Below, in pieces: positions 21,732 through 32,519 of a stretch of 64,000 nucleotides of DNA (positions are counted from its first letter, which is position 1; every line of letters begins with the position of its first letter). The position numbers and the translations under genes are program-made. The notes under the pieces were generated by a model, which was not told where the DNA came from, did not search any database, and saw only the letters and a list, made by a program, of their open reading frames with translations. The DNA lies in contig JACEEZ010012726.1 of NCBI GenBank assembly GCA_016584305.1, positions 301,001-365,000 of the forward strand, in the 5' to 3' direction. The DNA is from Chionoecetes opilio. Lineage: Eukaryota > Arthropoda > Malacostraca > Decapoda > Majidae.

Positions 21732-22219
21732 GTAAGATTCTTCACTATTTGTCGTATTAACTCTGTTCTTTATTAACCTTTTCACGCCCAGAACTTTCCT
21801 TTGCTATATAAAATATTCTGTTGTTGGCCATAAAACTACGAAAAGTCACTCCAACAAATCGTTCAGCCACAAAAATACGTAAGATTCTTCTTGAATTTGA
21901 TATATTGAGTAGACGTAAGATTAATTTATATCTGACATTAGTGCAGTGGCGACTATAGTGTTGTTGATGGTACAGCTTGAGTATAGCTTGCTACGTCTTT
22001 TACACATAACCTTTCATACATCCTGATTCTGTAAAGTAAATCCGTAACATAAGGAAGTAATGATAACTCAATATTTATGATAAGGATTTAATACGTGATC
22101 AGCAAAGTTCTTATTTCATGTAGAAGATAGCGTTACATGTAGCCAATAATAACACTACTGGGGCATTATAACACACTAGTAGATTTACAAGATGTTTGCA
22201 TTCTAGTCAACAAGCTGTA

Positions 22220-22444
22220 CCGTCAATAACACTATAGTCGCCACTGCACTAATGTCGCCAGATGTCATATATTACGAATGTTAGCATCACTACAGACTTG
22301 TATGTGCCATTGAAGAGGCATGCACAGTAGTTTATATTATGTACCTGTCTTTAGTGGCACATGCAAGTCTGTAGTGATGCTAAAAAACGTAATATATGGC
22401 GCCTGGCGACATTAGTGCAGTGGCGACTATAGTGTTGTTGACGG
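22220..22444. mobile_element. TA-flanked palindromic MITE, copy 2
   Basis: CCGTCAATAACACTATAGTC at the left and its inverse at the right, flanked by TA at 22218-22219 and 22445-22446. A right-end fragment of the same family lies nearby at about 21933-21971. Confidence 0.85.
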
Positions 22445-22498
22445 TAAGTTAGTTAATAAAATCTGCGTTAATGGAAATTATATATACCAATTAAATTA

Positions 22499-22854
22499 CA
22501 CCAAAACACAAGTTGTATCACCATATTTCATGTTGATTGTGTAGTATAGAGCCATTTCATGCTTGCCTGTTTAAAATGTGATGTTTATTGTATCATTGAC
22601 TCCATGTATATCATATTTAACATACAATAGCTATACTTGCAATAGATTCATATTAGAGTATATAAAAATAAATAATTATATACTCTAATATGAATCTATT
22701 GCAAGTATAGCTATTAATTTCAAATATGATATACAAATATGATATATGAAGTCAATGATGCAATAAACACATCACATTTCAAATAGGCAAGCATGAAATG
22801 GCTCTATGCTACACCATCAACATGAAATCTGGTGATACAAGTTGTGTGTTGGTG
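22499..22854. repeat. Long AT-rich palindrome
   Basis: Two arms of about 170 bp in inverted orientation around 22665-22680 (TAGAGTATATA…TATATACTCTA). The outer ends CACCAAAACACAAGTTGTAT / inverted GATACAAGTTGTGTGTTGGTG suggest a foldback element. No target duplication was identified. Confidence 0.85.
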
Positions 22855-22986
22855 TTTGTTAAAGCATTGCCGCCTCAAATCCCACTCTAGCAGGGAGTAA
22901 GGGTGACCCGAGCACCCGTAGCCTCGCCCTCTGCTAACAAAACGGTTGGAGCGTCACTCAAAGAGGCGCTTGCAATCTCTCCGCAG

Positions 22987-23110
22987 GGTGTGTGAAGGCG
23001 TGATGGCACGGTGGGTGACGAGTGCTCGGCTGCCACAGCAACACTGACGCGCACACTGCCCGGGACTGCCGCCTAGAGATGCCTCCTGGAAATGTTCAGC
23101 CACAAAACAC
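22987..23110 (+). other. Exon-like segment, duplicated (copy 2)
   Basis: Counterpart of 21609-21731 with the same splice-like bounds (ctccgcag | … | gtaagatt). Differences cluster in the last 40 bp. Whether either copy is transcribed is unknown. Confidence 0.45.
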
Positions 23111-23591
23111 GTAAGATTCTCTTCTATTTGTTGTATTGACTATAAGTTCTTTATTTAGCTTTATGTCCTGACTATGAAAATATAGATACTGTTATAATGC
23201 CGTCTAGGGTACCACTTCCGATCTCGTCACGCCTTCACCATCCATACCACCACCAAACCTGTACACAAGAAAGTAATCCCAGTTACCATTATCGTCCTGC
23301 ACTCAGTCCCCACAACCACACACATATATTTGATACAACCCTTTAGTATCCCCCTTAAAATTAAATTCCACCTTTCTCTGCTCTAAAGTCTAGTGATTAA
23401 ATCAAGCAATAATATCCTTTGTTCCTGCCGTTTTTCTTTCACTATGAACCGTAATCTTACTTGGTCCCTATTCTTATCTCCATCATATAGGTGTACTCCG
23501 TCCATGCTTTTAGTTTTATGAAGGCAGATACATGGGTAGAAATAACTAATATTGATCTGTGTAGACATACTGAAGAAAAGTGTGAAAACAT

Positions 23592-23774
23592 GTGATGAAG
23601 GAGAGAAGACACGGCCTGGGAAGCGAGTACTTTATTCCTCACTAGTTTCGCCTCTACTGGGCTTCTTCAGAGGAAGACCTGAAGCCTGTATTCCTCTGAA
23701 GAAGCCCAGTAAAGTAGAGGCGAAACTAGTCAGGAATAAAGTACTCGCTTCCCAGGCCGTGTCTCCTTCATCAC
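23592..23774. repeat. Hairpin with about 80-bp arms
   Basis: The left arm (GTGATGAAGGAG…CTTCTTCAGAGGA) and the right arm are almost perfectly complementary, with a loop of about 17 bases around 23685. The arms contain GAGTACTTTATTCCT and GTTTCGCCTCTACTGGGC. RNA from either strand would form a long stable stem. Confidence 0.9.
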
Positions 23775-24131
23775 CGGTTTGTAATATGTACCTGTATTAA
23801 GAAATTAACAAAAATATTTCTCCCCTCAGGTATGCGTACAGGCAAGAATGGCAGTGTCACGGCCAAGACCTTCACCTCAGTCCTTCCCACACGTGAACAC
23901 ACACACCAAGATGTCTGCAGAGCTGCCCTACTCACAGATTCCTCTACAGTGCTGCTCTACAAACAACATATAGCTCTCACCAGCCCCTCAGCACTCACCA
24001 GAGGCAACTCGCTTACCATTCAAGTCTTTCTGTATATCATAATAAATGACGAGTATTTAAAGTCATTCATTGTTTTCCTCTATTTTTTCCTTTAATAGAG
24101 CAAAAAAACTTAGACTAAACCTTGGTTTTAA

Positions 24132-24418
24132 GTGTGCAAATCGTTCCTTAAACTCTGCTGTCATATTTTGCAGGCTTCCTGGCTTCAAATACTGGTGGAG
24201 GAAGGTGTGTGTGTGAGAGAGAGGCGGTGGTATGAAAACATGTGGCAAATATATTATACAATTAATGAATGAAATATAATCAAAATTTATTTCATTCATT
24301 AATTGTATTAATACCACCGCCTCAAACACACACACCTTCCTTCCTTACGCCACCAGTATTTGCATACAGGAACCCTCCAAAATATGACAGAGCAGAGTTT
24401 AAGGAACGATTTGCACAC
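24132..24418. repeat. Hairpin with about 130-bp imperfect arms
   Basis: GTGTGCAAATCGTTCCTTAA at the left returns as TTAAGGAACGATTTGCACAC at the right. The centre is near 24275-24295 (AATTAATGAATGAAATA…TATTTCATTCATTAATT). Internal ACACAC and CACCGCCTC segments are also inverted. Origin not identified. Confidence 0.88.
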
Positions 24419-24535
24419 GGGTTCACTGTCTCAATAAATTTTGTATTTTTCAGTCTAAATAAAAATTTATGAACTTAATTTGACATTTTCTTATCTCTAT
24501 TTTAATATATACCATCATTGTGTTGGTCGCCTCCG

Positions 24536-24790
24536 TGGTGTAGTGGCTAGTGTCCCTGGTTCAAATCCGGGCAAGGGCAAGTCGGCGACCAGCCCACCAA
24601 GTCGTTCTTCCTTCCTTTCTGGAAGGATAGATGTTGGATAAATGGGAAACTTGGAGAAGGTAATGTGGTAGCCCGGGTGTTACACTAGCCCTGTAACCCG
24701 GGTCCTCGCCCACCACAGCCTCAAGGACTGATGCCACGGAGATGAGCACCGAGGCCACGCGCAGCATGACGTGTGCCCCCATCTTCACCA
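24536..24790 (+). mobile_element. tRNA-derived SINE, family A, copy 2
   Basis: Begins GTCGCCTCCGTGGTGTAGTGGC; box B reads GGTTCAAATCC. The spacing between the boxes is about 20 bases shorter than in the other copies because the anticodon region is deleted. The body matches 690-984 and ends near catcttcacc. Confidence 0.85.
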
Positions 24791-25031
24791 GTGCATCCTG
24801 AAATACACAGACGACGAGAATAATTTATTTAATTTAAAGTCCTGAAATGAGTGCCTCCATGTAGCCCTTCTAGATCCAAATGTGAGGCCTTGAAACAATA
24901 TTTTAATTTGTGTTTTGATATGATACACATCAAAGAGCCTACAAGGTGTAGGGTCTTTGATACACATATTTCATTAGTTTCATTAATTCTTCAGTAAAGG
25001 TACATTATATATTTACATACCACAGCCTCCC

Positions 25032-25315
25032 GGCGCCTCCGTGGTGCAGTGGCTCGCGCGCCGGGCTACCAATCTGCGGGCCCTGGTTCCAATCCGTGCC
25101 AGGGCAAGTTGACGACCAGCCAAACCAGCTGTTCTTCCTCCCTTCCGGGGTTGATATATGGGTACCTGGGGAAGGTAACTGTGGTAACCTGGATGTCACA
25201 CTAACCCTGTGTCCCAGGGTAACGGGTTGTCACCCACCACAGGCTCAAAGGCCTTATGCCACAGAGATGAGCACCAAGGCCATGCGCAGCGTAGCGTATG
25301 TCCCCATCTTTACCT
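25032..25315 (+). mobile_element. tRNA-derived SINE, family A, copy 3
   Basis: GGCGCCTCCGTGGTGCAGTGGC (box A) and GGTTCCAATCC (box B, one mismatch), then the shared body ('gttcttcctcccttccgggg … ggtacctggggaaggtaac') to catctttacc. This is the best-preserved of the three copies. Confidence 0.88.
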
Positions 25316-25383
25316 AGCCTCCCACACCAACACTCATTCTTCTTCCTTCATACAAACTCCCTCTGTTCATAAACCAACCACAT

Positions 25384-26543
25384 CAAAGACTACTCTATAC
25401 TGGACTTGCTACTCATTTTGGGCTATTTCCAGTGGAGGCCAGTTTTGCGATTCCTGCCATTTTCGAACATCACTCCCTTTTCCCTTCCTATGGTTTATCA
25501 GTATATATGATATACCGTTATCTTCGTAAATGTTTGTTCTATAATATTATCAAATAAAAAACATTAAAATGCAATAAAGAAATGCCATTATGAGAGAGTT
25601 AAAAAATATGCATGAACTCATCGTCATTTAATATTTTGCGAGAAAACATTTTAGATGCTAGCGATAGAAAGAAGCGGATTTTCATTAGCTTTCCATTGAT
25701 ACATTTCGTTTTCTGATAAATTAATCATAACTATGCATAAATTAGCGTTAACTAAAAAAATAACATCTATCGGGATAATTACCCGATGGATGATGTTATT
25801 TATTTAGTTAACGCTAATTTATGCATGGTTCTATTTCCTTTATCAGAAAATGAAATTTAGCAATGAAAAGCTAATTAAATTCCGCTTCTATTGATATGTT
25901 GCATGTAAAAAGTCTTCACGCAAAATATCAAATTGCAATGAGTTTAAGTGAATATAAGTTCATGCATATTTCTTCAGAGTCTCATAATGGAATTTCTTTA
26001 GTGTATTTTAGTTTTTTATTTGATAATATTATAGAACAAATATTCACGAAGATAACAGTGTATCATTTATACTGATATGCCATAGTCTACTGTATTCATG
26101 GAACACTTTTTTACTTGCCGATACGATTGATGATGTTATTTTTTTAGTTAACGCTAATTTAGGCATGGTGGTAATTAATTTATCAGAAAACGAAATATAT
26201 CAAAGGTTAAGCTAATGAAAATCCGCTTCTTTCTATCGCTAGCATCTAAAATGTTTTCTCGCAAAATATGAAATGGCGAAGAGTTTAAGTATATATTGAG
26301 GTCATACATATTTCTTCACTCTCTCATAATGGCATTTCTTTAGTGTATTTTACTGTTTTTTTTTAATAATATTATAAAACAAACAGTTACGAAGATAACG
26401 GTATATCATATATACTGATAAACCTTAGGAAGGGAAATAGGGGTGATGTTCTAAAAAGGCAGGAATCGCAAAACTGGCCTCCACTGGTCATGGGCGGGTT
26501 GGCGCGGGGCACGAGTAGCAAGTCCAGTATAGAGTAGTCTTTG
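25384..26543. mobile_element. AT-rich foldback element with nested arms
   Basis: Outer inverted ends CAAAGACTACTCTATACTGG; inner arms rich in AT repeat the TTAACGCTAATTTATGCAT segment around an almost perfect palindrome at 25740-25830. ACCACAT is present on both sides (25377-25383 and 26544-26550), a 7-bp (possibly 8-bp) target duplication. The right half carries an additional partial arm (about 26100-26290). Interior sequence is shared with 55104-56652. Non-coding. Confidence 0.8.
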
Positions 26544-26734
26544 ACCACATCATTCACCTGTCCAGCCCCAAAGAAGCTAATTAATACTATATCTCAACAG
26601 TGATACAGTAACCACGGAAAGTGTAGATAAAAAGGCCTCTTGTAACGGTCTGATACGGTACCTGTGTTTATGCATGACTCTGATAACCGTATATAACATG
26701 CGTATGGGCTGTATCGTGTGTCAGGCAATGCAAT

Positions 26735-29700
26735 GGGTCTATTAGTCACTGGGGGGGTCAATGATGGATCTATTAGTCACTGGGGGGATAAAGGATGGGT
26801 CTATTAGTCACTGGGGGGGTCAATGATGGGTCTATTAGTCACTGGGGGGGTCAATGATGGGTCTATTAGCCACTGGGGGGGGTCAATGATGGATCTATTA
26901 GTCACTGGGGGGGGTCAATGATGGATCTATTAGTCACTGGAGGGGGGGTCAATGATGGGTCTATTAGTTACTGGGGGGGTCAATGATGGGTCTATTAGTC
27001 ACTGGGGGGGGTCAATGATGGGTCTATTCGTCACTGGGGGGGTCAATGATGGATCTATTAGTCACTGGGGAGGTCAATGATGGGTCTATTAGTCACTGGG
27101 GGGGCCAATGATGGATCTATTAGTCACTGGGGGGGTCAATGATGGGTCTATTAGTCACTGGGGGGGTCAATGATGGATCTATTAGTCACTGGGGGGGTCA
27201 ATGATGGGTCTATTAGTCACTGGGGGGATAAAGGATGGGTCTATTAGTCACTGGGGGATAAAGGATGCGTCTATTAGTCACTGGGGGATAAAGGATGGGT
27301 CTATTAGTCACTGGGGGGATAAAGGATGGGTCTATTAGTCACTGGGGGGTAAAGGATGGGTCTATTAGTCACTGGGGGGGTAAAGGATGGGTCTATTAGT
27401 CACTGGGGGGGTAAAGGATGGGTCTATTAGTCACTGGGGGGATAAAGGATGGGTCTATTAGTCACTGGGGGTGTAAAGGATGGGTCTATTAGTCACTGGG
27501 GGGATAAAGGATGGGTCTATTAGTCACTGGGGGGATAAAGGATGAGTCTATTAGTCATTGGGGGGGTCAATGATGGGTCTATTAGTCACTGGGGGGATAA
27601 AGGATGGGTCTATTAGTCACTGGGGGGATAAAGGATGGGTCTATTAGTCACTGGGGGGGGTCAATGATGGGTCTATTAGTCACTGGGGGGATAAAGGATG
27701 GGTCTATTAGTCACTGGGGGCATAAAGGATGGGTCTATTAGTCACTGGGGGGGTCAATGATGGGTCTATTAGTCACTGGGGGGATAAAGGATGGGTCTAT
27801 TAGTCACTGGGCGGATAAAGGATGGGTCTATTAGTCACTGGGGGGATAAAGGATGGGTCTATTAGTCACTGGGGGAGTAAAGGATGTGTCTATTAGTCAC
27901 TGGGGGGATAAAGGATGGGTCTATTAGTCACTGGGGGGGTCAATGATGGGTCTATTAGTCACTGGGGGGTCAATGATGGGTCTATTAGTCACTGGGGGGA
28001 TAAAGGATGCGTCTATTAGTCACTGGGGGGATAAAGGATGGGTCTATTAGTCACTGGGGGGATAAAGGATGGGTCTATTAGTCACTGGGGGGATAAAGGA
28101 TGAGTCTATTAGTCACTGGGGGGGTCAATGATGGGTCTATTAGTCACTGGGGGGTCAATGATGGGTCTATTAGTCACTGGGGGGATAAAGGATGCGTCTA
28201 TTAGTCACTGGGGGGATAAAGGATGGGTCTATTAGTCACTGGGGGGGTCAATGATGGGTCTATTAGTCACTGGGGGGATAAAGGATGGGTCTATTAGTCA
28301 CTGGGGGGATAAAGGATGGGTCTATTAGTCACTGGGGGGGTCAATGATGGGTCTATTAGTCACTGGGGGGATAAAGGATGGGTCTATTAGTCACTGGGGG
28401 GATAAAGGATGGGTCTATTAGTCACTGGGGGGATAAAGGATGAGTCTATTAGTCACTGGGGGGGTCAAGGATGGGTCTATTAGTCACTGGGGGGGTCAAT
28501 GATGGGTCTATTAGTCACTGGGGGATAAAGGATGGGTTTATTAGTCACTGGGGGGATAAAGGATGGGTCTATTAGTCACTGGGGGGATAAAGGATGGGTC
28601 TATTAGTCACTGGGGGGGTCAAGGATGGGTCTATTAGTCACTGGGGGGGTCAATGATGGGTCTATTAGTCACTGGGGGGGGTAAAGGATGGGTCTATTAG
28701 TCACTGGGGAGATAAAGGATGAGTCTATTAGTCACTGGGGGGGTAAAGGATGGGTCTATTAGTCACTGGGGGGATAAAGGATGGGTCTATTAGTCACTGG
28801 GGGGATAAAGGATGGGTCTATTAGTCACTGGGGGGGTAAAGGATGGGTCTATTAGTCACTGGGGGGATAAAGGATGGGTCTATTAATCACTGGGGGGGAT
28901 AAAGGATGGGTCTATTAGTCACTGGGGGGATAAAGGATGGGTCTATTAGTCACTGGGGGGATAAAGGATGGGTCTATTAGTCACTGGGGGGATAAAGGAT
29001 GGGTCTATTAGTCACTGGGGGGATAAAGGATGGGTCTATTAGTCACTGGGGGGATAAAGGATGGGTCTATTAGTCACTGGGGGGATAAAGGATGGGTCTA
29101 TTAGTCACCGGGGGGATAAAGGATGGATCTATTAGTCACTGGGGGGATAAAGGATGGGTCTATTAGTCACTGGGGGGATAAAGGATGGGTCTATTAGTCA
29201 CTGGGGGGATAAAGGATGGGTCTATTAGTCACTGGGGGGGTAAAGGATGGGTCTATTATTCACTGGGGAGATAAAGGATGGGTCTATTAGTCACTGGGGG
29301 GTAAAGGATGGGTCTATTAGTCACTGGGGGGATAAAGGATGGGTCTATTAGTCACTGGGGGATAAAGGATGGGTCTATTAGTCACTGGGGGGGTAAAGGA
29401 TGGGTCTATTAGTCACTGGGGGGATAAAGGATGGGTCTATTAATCACTGGGGGGGATAAAGGATGGGTCTATTAGTCACTGGGGGGGATAAAGGATGGGT
29501 CTATTAGTCACTGGGGGGATAAAGGATGGGTCTATTAGTCACTGGGGGGATAAAGGATGGGTCTATTAGTCACTGGGGGGATAAAGGATGGGTCTATTAG
29601 TCACTGGGGGGATAAAGGATGGGTCTATTAGTCACTGGGGGGATAAAGGATGGGTCTATTAGTCACCGGGGGGATAAAGGATGGGTCTATTAGTCACTGG

Positions 29701-29744
29701 GGGGATAAAGGATGGGTCTATTAGTCACTGGGGGGATAAAGGAT
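26735..29744. repeat. 31-bp minisatellite, about 97 copies
   Basis: Units GGGTCTATTAGTCACTGGGG followed by GGATAAAGGAT or GGGTCAATGAT. The TCAATGAT form dominates the first 450 bp and is interspersed up to about 28680; the ATAAAGGAT form dominates afterwards. Length variation is mostly in the G-run (5-8 G). Confidence 0.98.
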
Positions 29745-29973
29745 AACCCATTGTCCCCTTGAGGCGCCGTCACACAAGCACTTTTTCCGTCAATGTCTAT
29801 GATTTCCGTCGTTTTCTTCTCGCACCGTCAACTGTTTAGGCGGATATCTGCATTGCAATATAGTGTGTCCATTCACTACGATGTATGCAATAAAGAATGA
29901 AAGCATCAGCAATGGTTCTTTCCATCCATTCCTGTCAACAAATCTGACGCTGGGAACTCAGGTCAAGGAGACT

Positions 29974-30046
29974 AATGCGGCCGAGTGGCTAAGCGTCTGC
30001 AAGTGGTGAGCTCAGAGAGTCCCGAGTTCGAGTCCCGCTGGGAGCA
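29974..30046 (+). repeat. tRNA-like sequence, copy 2
   Basis: GCGGCCGAGTGGCTAAGCG fits the D-arm and box A of class II tRNAs (Leu/Ser type). GAGTTCGAGTCCCGCTGGGA fits the T-arm and box B. The anticodon arm does not pair well and the 5' acceptor strand is poor, so I treat it as a tRNA-derived repeat. It heads a stretch shared with 36840-37075. Confidence 0.65.
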
Positions 30047-30283
30047 AGCTCTTCTGCAATCATTACTCCCTCATTACTCCCTCCATTACATTGAGAGTGT
30101 GTGGGTTTCAAATTATATATAGGAGAACGTGAACCTACAAATGATTGAGCCTAATGAGATCAAATAAGCAAATACTTGGTTCACAAAAAGGGAAGTAGAC
30201 GAGTGGAATAAACCCAATCTTATCGTTATCAGCAGAAACACGATAGTTATAACAGCAGGTTAGATAATACTATGAATGATGAT

Positions 30284-30403
30284 CAGTGGCGTACCCAGAA
30301 CATTTAAAAGGGGGGGGAGGCAATATATATATCTTATTATTTATTCCTTGCAAAAAGGGGGGGGGGGGGATGGCCGCATGCCCTACCCCTCGGTACGCCA
30401 CTG
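30284..30403. mobile_element. Short hAT-like MITE
   Basis: CAGTGGCGTACC at the left and GGTACGCCACTG at the right enclose about 120 bp with two G-runs. No clear target duplication. Confidence 0.65.
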
Positions 30404-31150
30404 AACGGGACCATGAAACTATCGCTAGTTTTCCGCAATTTTTTTTTATTTATTTTATTCATGGGTTTAAGGCATTATTTATGATAGATGATGAAACCAA
30501 TATGCTTGTAGTATTTTTTTCCATATGTTATCATGCGTGTTTCACAGTCCCAAGTTCGGGTTTGGGTTAGCCAGCCAACCTTGTTAGGATGCCTTATTTC
30601 TTCCCTTTCTGCCTTACATCACGGTAACCATCGATGTTAGGTGGCCAGCAGGAGTAAGTACGTGTGTATCATTGTCTATGCAAGCCACAGTAGGTCTGTA
30701 GAGTCAGGGGATAAAGAGTGAAATAAGGTTTGTTTACCTCGGGAAGCAAGACATTCCCACAGCCAGGCATTAGCCAAGCGTTATCGCCAATCTGACATTA
30801 TATTGGCTTTGATATTCTAATTCCTCGGTCTTGATAAGGGGGAGTCTACTCTATAACATTTCCTTAATGAATCGATGATTAGTGAGAAAGCAGTGGTTTG
30901 TGGGACCGTATTAACGGGAGTCAATGATGACACATAATTAATTCACGTACTCATGATGATTACGAAGACACCGAGGCATTGAAGGGCAAAGAAAAAAGAT
31001 AACGTGGGCTCCCATCTCATCAAGCTTGGGGACGTAAACAACTCCTAACCCTTATCCCCCTCCCCATCCCCTACCCCCCTCCACCCCCCCTCGCTCCTCC
31101 GGTTTCTGCCTCCTGTGCAAGAGAGGAAATGTAATGTAGCTACTCAAGTT
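30404..31150. other. Duplicated flank, no gene
   Basis: The end of this stretch (about 30930-31150) matches 37670-37865 ('attcacgtactcatgatgattacgaagac…ctcgctcctccggtttctgcctcctgtgc'), and 30100-30280 matches 37440-37650. It is part of the repeated unit around the dehydrogenase genes. No exon recognised. A (GT)n run follows at 31150-31214. Confidence 0.6.
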
Positions 31151-31499
31151 GTGTGTGTGTGTGTGTGTGTGTATGTGTGTGTGTGTGTGTGTATGTGTGT
31201 ATGTGTGTGTGTGTCAGGATAGTGTTGTGTTATCGTCTATCAGGAAGGATCGCCTGTAATACAACTGTAGTACGATATGGCATCCACACTCACAGCCTCG
31301 CTACCACTATTACTACTACTAGTACTCGTACACACGCACACACACTTAAGTTAGTAACAGGACGACCTTCACCAGACTAGTGTGTTCCCCCCTATCACCT
31401 GAGCGCTGGCAGCCTCTCGTGCGGTATCAGTTCAGGGCTATCAGCAGCGGGTCTCCCAGTGCTATCTGGGCGGCCCTCAAGCCAGTGTCTTGCCTTCCT

Positions 31500-32335
31500 C
31501 CTCACCACCACCACCACCACCTGTGTTGACGCTCACCACCACCACCACCACCTGTGTTGACGCTCACCACCACCACCACCACCTGTGTTGACGCTCACCA
31601 CCACCACCTGTGTTGACGCTCACCACCACCACCACCACCTGTGTTGACGCTCCACCACCACCACCACACCACCACTGTGTTGACGCTCACACCACCACAC
31701 CACCACCACCTGTGTTGACGCTCACCACCACACCACCACCTTGTTGACGCTCACCACCACACTGTGTTGACGCTCACCACCACCACCACCACACCTGTGT
31801 TGACGCTCACCCACCACCACCACCTGTGTTGACGCTCACCACCACCACCACCACTGTGTTGACGCTCACCACCACCACCACCACCACCTGTGTTGACGCT
31901 CACCACCACCACCACCACCTGTGTTGACGCTCACCACCACCACCACCCTGTGTTGACGCTCACCACCACCACCACCCCTGTGTTGACGCTCACCACCACC
32001 ACCACCACCTGTGTTGACGCTCACCACCACCACACCACCACCACCTGTGTTGACGCTCACCACCACCACCACCACCTGTGTTGGACGCTCACCACCACCA
32101 CCTGTGTTGACGCTCACCAACCACCACCACCTGTGTTGACGCTCACCACCACCACCTGTGTTGACGCTCACCCACCACCACCTGTGTTGACGCTCACCAC
32201 CACCACCTGTGTTGACGCTCACACCACCACCCACCACCACACTGTGTTGACGCTCACCACCACCACTGTGTTGACGCTCACCACCACCCACCTGTGTTGA
32301 CGCTCACCACGCCCCTCCACCACACCCTCAGTGTA
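31500..32335. repeat. CAC-rich minisatellite upstream of the right dehydrogenase
   Basis: About 27 units of TGTGTTGACGCTCACC plus (CAC)n of variable length. It is the inverse of 15600-15848 but about three times longer and with many single-base indels, so its ORFs on both strands are spurious. Confidence 0.95.
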
Positions 32336-32519
32336 ACCACCACCTCACCCTCCTAAACACACAGTGGTAACATCTGCAGAAAGCAACCATTGGGGAAAAA
32401 GTTGGATAGCATGGATAGAAACAAACTTGTGGTGGCAACGATCCTGGACACTTGATGCCATAAACAATGACCAAGCAGGACTGTTTAGATGAAGAGCTGA
32501 TCTGTCTGTGTTTGGCAGG

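Noticed and set aside
26735..29744. Possible CRISPR-like array
   Set aside because: Units are contiguous 31-bp tandem repeats with no unique spacers, in a eukaryotic setting.
31866..32300. Thr/His-rich and Gly/Val-rich ORFs upstream of the right dehydrogenase
   Set aside because: Arise from the (CAC)n-TGTGTTGACGCT minisatellite, with frequent indels that break any frame.
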